Positions 1 to 4,672 of a stretch of 8,514 bases of DNA are shown piece after piece. A program made the position numbers and the translations under genes. The stretch is taken from NCBI GenBank assembly GCA_003164415.1, contig PLTK01000059.1, forward strand, positions 1 through 8,514, written 5' to 3'. The stretch is from Methanobacterium sp. GTDB lineage: Archaea; Methanobacteriota; Methanobacteria; Methanobacteriales; Methanobacteriaceae. Numbering within the stretch: position 1 is the stretch's first letter; every line of letters begins with the position of its first letter. The notes under the pieces are model-generated. The model had not been told where the DNA came from and searched no databases. It was given only the letters and a program-made list of their open reading frames with translations.

Positions 1-553
1 GGAATATAACAAGAATTAAGACGAGAATGCCTTATACAACATTCTCAACCTATGAATCTATGGAAGCTATTCTATTATACCTAAAGAGTTCCCTACTATA
101 GAAGATGAGTATCTATTCCGAAGCCAACAAACAGATAAACAAATCTCACGTAAAACATTTGGCAACCAATTTAATATAATAAATTATCGTGCAGGATTTG
201 GAAAAGTAGATAGACAAATATTTTTCAGGTCCCATAATCTAAGGAAATATTTTACTAATGTACTACACAAAAACAAAGTAACAAAAGAACGTATAGACTG
301 GATGTTAGGACACCAAATAGATAGCACAAGCGATTCATACTTCAAAAGTGACATAACAGACTTAAAAGAAGAATATATTCGTTGCATACCAGATCTTAGT
401 ATGAGAAAAGTACAAAGTATTCAAAGTCCTGAATTTATACAAGTTCAAAGTGAATTAAATGATACTAAAGAACGTTTACAACGAATTGAGAAATATATGG
501 AAGAAAAGGAAAGAATAAATAATGTAAAAAAAACCTGGTTGAAAAGAATATGA
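1..553 (+). pseudogene. Tyrosine recombinase/integrase, C-terminal part, frameshifted
   Basis: This is the catalytic C-terminal region of an archaeal phage-type tyrosine recombinase, cut by the left edge of the window. Bases 3-86 read in one frame (TRIKTRMPYTTF, then MEAILLYLK). The rest, from about 83 to the TGA at 551-553, reads in another frame, beginning KEFPTIEDEYLF. Box II is seen as SHNLRKYF (His 233-235, Arg 242-244), followed by MLGH (302-313) and the nucleophile Tyr at 338-340 in DSYFK. The tail after the tyrosine is charged and probably a coiled coil. The first catalytic Arg lies outside the window. Each frame has a stop close to the junction (TAG 99-101 in the first, TGA 53-55 in the second), so no single protein spans it. 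A few residues may also be missing at the junction. The family assignment is strong from the HxxR, GH and Tyr motifs; the frameshift is read directly from the bases. An integrase suggests that the region is an integrated element. Confidence 0.85.
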
Positions 554-621
554 AATGTATTATACACTACCACACACATACTTAATATTTTGTCAGAATA
601 ATTGATGCATTAATATAAATT

Positions 622-666
622 TTTATATTTAAATATTAATGCTCGTAATGTCTAATCTGAAGGTGA
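622..666 (+). promoter_or_regulatory. Candidate TATA box and Shine-Dalgarno upstream of the first response regulator
   Basis: A TTTATATTT sequence at 622-630 resembles an archaeal TATA box. AAGGTGA at 660-666 is a good match to the archaeal Shine-Dalgarno (AGGTGAT). The region is so AT-rich that the TATA assignment is weak. The Shine-Dalgarno is the stronger signal and places the expected start codon near 671, where the in-frame codon is ACG. Confidence 0.35.
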
Positions 667-670
667 ATGT

Positions 671-1057
671 ACGAATGAAGTAAAAATATTAATTGTTGAA
701 AACGAGAACATAGTTTCTACTGATTTAAGACAGCGATTGGAATATATTGGTTTTAATATTGTTGGTATTGCCTCTACAGGAAAAGATGCCATTAAACAAA
801 CTGGAGAAACCAATCCAGATTTAATTTTAATGAATATACGGCTAAAAGGAAATCTAGATGGAATAGAAACAGCTCAAACCATATATGACGTTTATGATAT
901 CCCATTTATATATTTAACAGGTTATTCTGATAATAAATCATTGGAACAAGCATTAACAACCCAACCCTATGGTTACATCACCAAACCTTTTAACGATGGA
1001 GAAATACAAGATGCAATAGAACTAGCATTAATAAACTACCAAAAGAGCAAAGACTAA
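671..1057 (+). CDS. Receiver-only response regulator with Asp-to-Asn at the phosphorylation site (degenerate)
   Basis: A CheY-like receiver domain without an output domain. The open frame runs from 656 to the TAA at 1055-1057 and gives a complete receiver fold: VKILIVENEN (beta 1), DLILMNIRLKGNLDGIE (beta 3), FIYLTGYSD (beta 4) and YGYITKPF (beta 5). The conserved Thr (917-919) and Lys (983-985) are kept. The phospho-acceptor position is AAT, Asn (833-835), where relatives have Asp, and the acidic pocket reads E-N (698-703) instead of E-D. Both fit single G-to-A changes. By known receiver chemistry this protein should not accept a phosphoryl group. No ATG, GTG or TTG lies in frame before beta 1; after a good Shine-Dalgarno at 660-666 the expected start position holds ACG (671). 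The in-frame TTG at 737 would remove beta 1 and the acidic pocket. It is either a decaying gene or a phosphorylation-independent pseudo-receiver. It is a paralogue of the next gene. Confidence 0.8.
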   Translation, partial: TNEVKILIVENENIVSTDLRQRLEYIGFNIVGIASTGKDAIKQTGETNPDLILMNIRLKGNLDGIETAQTIYDVYDIPFIYLTGYSDNKSLEQALTTQPYGYITKPFNDGEIQDAIELALINYQKSKD

Positions 1058-1139
1058 ACAAGTGTTCAGAAATATTATGGAATAATCCTAGAAATTATAA
1101 AAAATCCTTAAAAAACTAATATTACTATAAATTTTCTAC

Positions 1140-1147
1140 TTTTTTTT
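1140..1147 (+). terminator. Oligo-T tract, possible archaeal terminator
   Basis: Eight consecutive T on the + strand, 82 bases after the stop of the first response regulator. Archaeal RNA polymerase commonly terminates at such tracts without a hairpin. The assignment is weakened by the general AT richness. Confidence 0.35.
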
Positions 1148-1162
1148 AGATAAAATTTAATA

Positions 1163-1218
1163 TAATATGTTTTACATATTAATGTATTAAGGTAATAATA
1201 ATATACTTTCAGTATATT
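1163..1218. repeat. Two short perfect inverted repeats upstream of the second response regulator
   Basis: Bases 1163-1170 (TAATATGT) pair perfectly with 1174-1181 (ACATATTA) around a TTT spacer. Bases 1200-1207 (AATATACT) pair perfectly with 1211-1218 (AGTATATT) around TTC. The centres lie 37 bases apart, just before the start of the gene at about 1234. They could be operator half-sites or hairpins in the leader. In DNA this AT-rich, 8-base arms also arise by chance, so function is uncertain. Confidence 0.3.
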
Positions 1219-1233
1219 TTTATTTAATTTCTT

Positions 1234-1671
1234 TTGGGGGTTGTAAAGACGGTAAATTTAAAAGTCCTAATTGTTGAAGATGAAATGATATTAGCATTGG
1301 ATGTAAAATATCGCTTAGAAAAATTAGGTTATAATGTAGTTGGTATTGCAGATAATGGAGAAGATGCTATAAAACTAACTAAAGAAAGAACTCCTGATGT
1401 AATATTAATGGATGTAGTTATAAAAGGAGTTATGGACGGAATAGACACAACCAAACAAATAAATAAACTCTATGACACCCCTATCATGTATACTACTGCC
1501 TATTTTGACGATGATATATTAAAACGTACCAAAAAAACAAAATCATATGGTTACATCATAAAACCATATCAAGACGGACAAATAAACACCGCAATATTAA
1601 CAGCAATAACCAAACACCAACAATGTCCCATACACTACTCAAAATTCGGACTTTCAAAGTCAAAAAATTAA
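1234..1671 (+). CDS. Receiver-only (CheY-like) response regulator
   Basis: A complete phospho-receiver with no output domain. Counting from TTG 1234 it has 145 residues: beta 1 VLIVEDE (11-17) with acidic pocket Glu15/Asp16, phospho-acceptor Asp60 in VILMDVVIKG, Thr88 in YTTAY, and Lys110 in YGYIIKPY. All catalytic positions are present, so it should be phosphorylated by a histidine kinase and probably act by protein-protein contact. The C-terminal 15 to 18 residues after the receiver are basic and unconserved in appearance. The start is uncertain. TTG 1234 is in frame but overlaps the only G-rich stretch (1236-1240) that could serve as a ribosome site, and no Shine-Dalgarno precedes it. Starting later would leave only GTA or ACG codons. 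It is a paralogue of the receiver at 671-1057, which has lost the key Asp. The closest kinase genes lie about 3 kb downstream. Confidence 0.88.
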   Translation: MGVVKTVNLKVLIVEDEMILALDVKYRLEKLGYNVVGIADNGEDAIKLTKERTPDVILMDVVIKGVMDGIDTTKQINKLYDTPIMYTTAYFDDDILKRTKKTKSYGYIIKPYQDGQINTAILTAITKHQQCPIHYSKFGLSKSKN

Positions 1672-1675
1672 ATAC

Positions 1676-1684
1676 TTTTTTTTT
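1676..1684 (+). terminator. T9 tract after the second response regulator
   Basis: Nine consecutive T begin four bases after the TAA at 1669-1671, as expected for an archaeal oligo-T terminator. Confidence 0.5.
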
Positions 1685-1742
1685 AAATACCGGTTACTTT
1701 TATTAATACTTAAGTTCTGATTTAGTAATTGGTAATCATTTG

Positions 1743-1788
1743 GTAGTTCTCATATGATCTCTCATAAAATCCTTTATATGTGAACTAC
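1743..1788. repeat. Long imperfect inverted repeat / hairpin in a gene-free gap
   Basis: Bases 1743-1757 (GTAGTTCTCATATGA) face 1774-1788 (TTATATGTGAACTAC). They form a 15-pair stem with one T-T mismatch (1750/1781) and one G-T pair (1756/1775), around a 16-base loop. It lies in the 237-base gap between the second response regulator and the small ORF at 1909. No T tract follows it closely, so it is not an obvious terminator. It may be an RNA structure, a paired protein-binding site, or the scar of a small mobile element. Nothing else coding is seen in 1685-1908. Confidence 0.45.
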
Positions 1789-1853
1789 AATGTCAATTTG
1801 TAAATTATTATAATTCGATTAAAAAAGTTGGAATATTAATAATGAATACAAAC

Positions 1854-1901
1854 ATATAATCAGAATCATTTATAGGTAAAATTAGACGGTTATTTGGGAG
1901 G
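1854..1901 (+). promoter_or_regulatory. Candidate TATA box and strong Shine-Dalgarno before the ORF at 1909
   Basis: TATAAT at 1854-1859 is a possible TATA element. GGAGG at 1897-1901, seven bases before ATG 1909, is a strong ribosome-binding site. It supports the view that a real gene once started here, although the frame now stops after 15 codons. Confidence 0.4.
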
Positions 1902-1908
1902 ACTTAAT

Positions 1909-2196
1909 ATGGGTCGTCATCAATTCTTTAATCAATTAAAGGATATGAGGATGTAAAGGAACAATAGATTAGGAATAGCAAAAGGAGAAAAAGTATACAA
2001 AGATGTAAAAATTTGCTCAGTACTTTTAGTGGACCAAATAGGATACGCCATGTTTATACAACATTCTGACGGTTCCAAGGAACTAATCACAGGTAAAAGA
2101 CCTAATATTAAATTTACTCCACAAGAAACTAAGACAATAAATTCAGTACGGTCCTCAAATAATCTCAGTCTCCTTGCAGGCGATTCTAATGGCTGA
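1909..2196 (+). pseudogene. Unknown protein interrupted by an in-frame TAA
   Basis: From ATG 1909, behind a strong GGAGG site, the frame reads MGRHQFFNQLKDMRM and then hits TAA at 1954-1956. The same frame stays open for another 79 codons to the TGA at 2194-2196, with protein-like composition (for example RLGIAKGEKVYKDVKICSV, then YAMFIQHSDGSKELITG). One nonsense change in a gene of about 94 codons is the simplest explanation. A restart downstream is possible only at GTG 2030 or ATG 2051, and neither has a clear Shine-Dalgarno at the right distance. I recognise no family; the size and setting suggest a small provirus or element protein. The end overlaps the start of the next ORF by eight bases. 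Confidence 0.5.
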
Positions 2197-2418
2197 TGGT
2201 TGTATTTGTAATATGATTGATGAGATTAAAATAATAAATCAGCCATGTCCTAATTGTGGATGTCCCACATATTAGGGGTCATGATTCCAACTGTAGAAGC
2301 AGCTATTGTTGATTATTATCCGAAGAGTTTCCAATGTAAAAATCCATGTTGTAAAGCGTATTGGGGTAGTGATGATAAATATTATTATACTCCTGAAAAT
2401 CCTAGAGAAGATTATTAA
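2189..2418 (+). pseudogene. Small zinc-ribbon protein split across two frames
   Basis: ATG 2189, preceded by AGGCGAT (2178-2184), opens a 28-codon frame ending in PCPNCGCPTY and TAG 2273-2275. A second frame, from ATG 2281 to TAA 2416-2418, gives 45 residues including SFQCKNPCCKAYWG. Taken together they have CPNCG, then about 30 residues, then CxxxxC before an aromatic Tyr-Trp pair, which is the layout of one zinc-ribbon domain. The downstream frame is open from TTG 2254, so a single indel between 2254 and 2275 would join them. Alternatively they are two tiny separate proteins; ATG 2281 has AGGGG directly against it, which is poor spacing for a ribosome site. Zinc binding is inferred from the cysteines; the specific role is unknown. 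Nucleic-acid binding is common for such small element proteins. Confidence 0.5.
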
Positions 2419-2521
2419 TGCAAAAAATATTAGTGGGAATATTTCAAATTAGTATATTGAAATAAAATAAATGTTAGAAATTATAGGATAAATCTTTATA
2501 ATTTTTCATTTGGTGGTTTAA

Positions 2522-2827
2522 TTGGATAAAGAATGGACACAATGGTCTCAAGAAGATACTCAATATTTAATTAAAAATTATCCTACAGAAGATATGGAAA
2601 CTATGGTATATTATTTAGATAGAACTGAAACTGCTATTAAGCTTAAAGCTCATTCTTTAAAACTTAAGCGACAAAAAGGTTATACTGTACTTCAACGTAT
2701 CATTGAAAATCAAAAAAAATTGATGAAACAATATGAATTAAAATCCATAGCAATCATTTTTTTCGTAATTATCAATGTAATTAATGGATGTAATGATTTT
2801 AATGGATTGAATAATTTAATTGATTAA
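2522..2827 (+). CDS. Small SANT/Myb-like helix-turn-helix protein with hydrophobic tail
   Basis: A protein of 101 residues starting at TTG 2522, with GGTGG (2512-2516) five bases before it. Residues 8-50 look like a SANT/Myb-type or phage HTH domain: WSQEDTQYLIKNYP, then MVYYLDRTETAIKLKAHSL and LKLKR. The pattern is an aromatic/acidic first helix, an N-Y-P turn, and a last helix of the type 'T-x-x-A-I-x-x-K-A'. Such domains bind DNA and are frequent in proviruses. The tail is odd: after a basic, possibly coiled-coil stretch (60-73), residues 75-87 are strongly hydrophobic (SIAIIFFVIINVI), followed by an Asn-rich end. That could be a membrane anchor or frame-shifted readthrough. It stands alone between T tracts, so it is probably its own transcription unit. 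The HTH assignment is by pattern only. Confidence 0.65.
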   Translation: MDKEWTQWSQEDTQYLIKNYPTEDMETMVYYLDRTETAIKLKAHSLKLKRQKGYTVLQRIIENQKKLMKQYELKSIAIIFFVIINVINGCNDFNGLNNLID

Positions 2828-2837
2828 TATTTAAATC

Positions 2838-2856
2838 TTTTTTTACTATTTTTTTT
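2838..2856 (+). terminator. Double oligo-T terminator after the HTH gene
   Basis: T7 at 2838-2844 and T8 at 2849-2856 follow the TAA at 2825-2827 closely, a typical archaeal termination region. Confidence 0.5.
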
Positions 2857-2908
2857 GAAGATATCTTATTGAAAATTATTCAAATCCGCGAATGCTTTGA
2901 GGGATTTT

Positions 2909-3223
2909 ATGGGAAAAAGAATTGAAAAAGGATTTGAATTATACCAAAAGGGCAATGTAACCTTTATTTTTGTAGATAATGAAGAGATCCAATTTGAGGT
3001 TAAATCTAAGAAAACTGTTTACATTATTTCTATTCTTGAATCTGTTGTCAGATGTAATCAATGTGAAGATTATGAGTTTAGGTTTCAGAGAGAATCAAAT
3101 GCTAAAAATGGGAGCTTCTTATGTTCCCACTGCTTTGCAGCGATGTTTAAACTTTCAGAAATTCGTGGAGTTAAACAGTCTCGGACAACTTTAGAATTTA
3201 CTGATAAGAAGGTGGATAGATGA
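2909..3223 (+). CDS. SWIM zinc-finger domain protein
   Basis: A protein of 104 residues from ATG 2909, which has GAGGG (2899-2903) five bases upstream. An in-frame TTG at 2897 would sit on the Shine-Dalgarno itself and is rejected. The N-terminal part has the usual SWIM lead-in: a 'KGFELYQKGNV' element (7-17), beta strands ending IQFEVKSKKTVYIIS, then the metal site Cys49, Cys52, Cys72 and His74 (RCNQC ... FLCSHCFAAMFKL). SWIM domains read CxC-x(n)-CxH and mediate DNA or protein contacts. Here the first pair is CxxC, one residue longer, and Cys75 follows the His. The hydrophobic helix after CSH (FAAMFKL) matches the family. Its TGA overlaps ATG 3220 of the methyltransferase remnant (ATGA), so the two were probably co-translated. 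Its role in the element is unknown. Confidence 0.75.
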   Translation: MGKRIEKGFELYQKGNVTFIFVDNEEIQFEVKSKKTVYIISILESVVRCNQCEDYEFRFQRESNAKNGSFLCSHCFAAMFKLSEIRGVKQSRTTLEFTDKKVDR

Positions 3224-4196
3224 AAACGAAGTATTACAAGATAGGTACAAAGAACTTATAAATGAAAATAAAGACCTAAGAAATGAAATAGAGAGAAATT
3301 GTTATTCTTAACCTAAAATAGTAAAATCTACACCTGAACAAAGAATGATAGAACTTACAGATTTAGTTTACAGTGGTGCTGAATCTATTAAAATAAACCC
3401 TACAACTCATGAAATATGGGTTAAAAATGAAGGCCTGACTATGGCATTCTTGGAGGTGCCATCTGAACTGAAATCTTTCCATAAACTTTTTGAAAAATTA
3501 GCTTATTCTCATGACTGGTCCAGGGTGTTTGATGACTTTTTAGATTATATTATTTCTTACAATAGTTTAGTTCCTGAAAAATTGGAGTCTTTTTCTTATT
3601 CTAAATCTGAATTAAAGCTTTTCTGGGAATTATATCAAGAATGGATTAAAGTCATGGATCAGCAATTAGTCACGGATAATGACTGTTTGATGCATTGGGA
3701 CTGTACTATGAATCAGTCATCATATCTAATATGAGTAAAAAATATCAAGGACAATTCTTTACTCCTCCTGAGATTTGTAAAATGATGGCACAAATGAATT
3801 TAGGAGACATTAAACATATTGATGAATCTTTTAATTGATCCTACTTGTGGATCTGGAAGATGTTTATTAGCCATACATGTTGAAGCTCCAGGTAACTATC
3901 ATGTAGCAATGGACCTTGATTTGACATGTGTTAAGATGACAATAGCTAATTTTCTTTTACATGGGGTTGTTGGTGAAGTTCTTTGGATGGATAGTCTAAG
4001 TTTAGAGTTTTATGGAGCTTGGAAGGTTAATGAAATGCTCAATACAAGTATACCATTACCTCATGTTTGTAAGGTTGAGAAGGCTGAATTGTTTAATTTT
4101 AAAACTTCAATGCCTGTAAATGCAATTGAAGAGGGTAAACTAGTAATTAAAGAAACTATAGTAACGTTGGATAGTTTTATGGAGGTATCAAAATGA
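3220..4196 (+). pseudogene. N6-adenine DNA methyltransferase, multiply disrupted
   Basis: One gene of about 325 codons can be rebuilt from four pieces. ATG 3220 overlaps the upstream stop. A one-base loss in the A run (3223-3226) would explain why the coiled-coil segment NEVLQDRYKELINENKDL sits in another frame. That frame meets TAA at 3309-3311 but continues as KSTPEQRMIELTDL and on to a helical domain (SHDWSRVFDDFLDYIISYN). Near 3683 it shifts again to FDALGLYYESVIISNMSKK and QGQFFTPPEIC (3746-3778), the N6-methylase entry motif. Near 3830 a third shift leads to motif I, DPTCGSGR (3837-3860), which binds S-adenosylmethionine, then MDLDLTCVKMTIANFLLHG. No N/D-P-P-F/Y/W catalytic motif is visible afterwards; GEVLWMDSL stands about where it is expected. 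The longest surviving ORFs are 3345-3734 and 3819-4196; the TTG at 3819 lies inside the gene and is not a true start. No restriction endonuclease is seen, so it was probably an orphan element methylase. Confidence 0.78.
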
Positions 4197-4279
4197 CCGT
4201 ATATATTAATATAATCGATTTATTAAAGCGTTATGAAGATTGTCATAATTATAATGAATTTAAACGATACATCCTTTAG
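4193..4279 (+). CDS. 28-residue hypothetical protein, translationally coupled
   Basis: ATG 4193 overlaps the stop of the methyltransferase (ATGA) and has a strong GGAGGT at 4181-4186, six bases before it. The frame ends at TAG 4277-4279. The peptide begins MTVYINIIDLLKRYED and looks like one amphipathic helix. I recognise no family. The good ribosome site and coupling support real translation, but it could also be a truncated remnant. The next gene's Shine-Dalgarno starts at its last base. Confidence 0.4.
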   Translation: MTVYINIIDLLKRYEDCHNYNEFKRYIL

Positions 4280-4290
4280 AGGTGATTAAA

Positions 4291-4437
4291 ATAGCAAAAA
4301 TGATACACACTGCCTGTTGTAGAACAATGAAACCCCACCAAAACGGCCTTAAATGCAGTAAATGTGGCTATAAACTAAAACATAAAGAAATCAACCAAGC
4401 ATATCAAAGTGGAAAATTAGACAAACAAGGGATATAG
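4291..4437 (+). CDS. Small zinc-ribbon-like protein, start codon uncertain
   Basis: The frame ends at TAG 4435-4437. GAGGTGAT at 4279-4286 is the best Shine-Dalgarno in the window, yet the codon at the right distance (4291, four bases on) is ATA, followed by GCA AAA and then ATG 4300, thirteen bases from the site. Start 4291 would give 48 residues and start 4300 gives 45. The protein has TACCRTM near the N terminus and LKCSKCGYKLKHKE in the middle, a CxxC knuckle facing a CC pair as in a small zinc ribbon. An ancestral ATG changed to ATA would explain the spacing. The stop touches the ATG of the next gene, which suggests one operon of element genes. Function unknown; zinc binding is inferred from the cysteines. 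Confidence 0.5.
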   Translation: MAKMIHTACCRTMKPHQNGLKCSKCGYKLKHKEINQAYQSGKLDKQGI

Positions 4438-4605
4438 ATGTCCAAAATAGAACTCGAATCAGAAGGAATATTCTGTCAACAATGCGGATCCAAAATGAAA
4501 CAATTTGGACCTAAAAAACGTAAACAATATAGATGTCTAGAAGATCCTGAACACTATGCAACTGACAATAAAATTAAAACTCATCATAAGATTGTATTAG
4601 GATAG
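4438..4605 (+). CDS. Small zinc-ribbon-like protein
   Basis: A protein of 55 residues from ATG 4438, immediately after the TAG of the previous gene (zero spacing), ending at TAG 4603-4605. It carries IFCQQCGSKM (residues 11-20) and a third cysteine in KQYRCLEDPEHY (29-40), with His40-region residues that could complete a metal site (Cys13, Cys16, Cys33, His39). The rest is basic. Such proteins are common in archaeal proviruses and plasmids, often of unknown function. It shares the CxxC-G/S-K layout with its upstream neighbour, but the sequences are not obviously related. It is the last gene of the small-gene cluster before the kinase genes. Confidence 0.6.
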   Translation: MSKIELESEGIFCQQCGSKMKQFGPKKRKQYRCLEDPEHYATDNKIKTHHKIVLG

Positions 4606-4620
4606 TTTAATAACATTGTC

Positions 4621-4664
4621 TATAAATAATATATTTAATATATATAACGGCATTATTCAAAGGA
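4621..4664 (+). promoter_or_regulatory. Candidate promoter and ribosome site of the first histidine kinase
   Basis: TATAAATAA at 4621-4629 and TATATAA at 4641-4647 both resemble archaeal TATA boxes. The first would place transcription start near 4650, leaving room for the Shine-Dalgarno AAAGGA (4659-4664), eight bases before GTG 4673. Confidence 0.4.
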
Positions 4665-4672
4665 TATAAACT

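Noticed and set aside
184..387. Minus-strand ORF of 67 codons over the integrase
   Set aside because: It lies opposite a recognisable recombinase domain and has no protein-like motif or ribosome site.
609..640. Inverted repeat ATTAATAT / ATATTAAT upstream of the first response regulator
   Set aside because: The arms are pure A/T, so chance pairing is likely and no flanking signal supports it.
554..670. tRNA gene or attachment site next to the integrase
   Set aside because: No T-loop or acceptor-like sequence and no direct repeat partner were found inside the window; the att sites, if any, could lie outside.
737..739. TTG 737 as the start of the first response regulator
   Set aside because: It would remove beta strand 1 and the acidic pocket, which are plainly encoded in frame upstream.
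1954..1956. Stop-codon recoding (pyrrolysine) to rescue the ORF at 1909
   Set aside because: Pyrrolysine uses TAG and this codon is TAA; the organism type also does not suggest that system.
1..4605. Sequencing indels as the general cause of the broken frames
   Set aside because: The two kinase genes, over 3.3 kb, have no lesion, and not all defects are indels (a TAA, two Asp-to-Asn changes, an ATA). Individual homopolymer cases such as 3223-3226 could still be errors.
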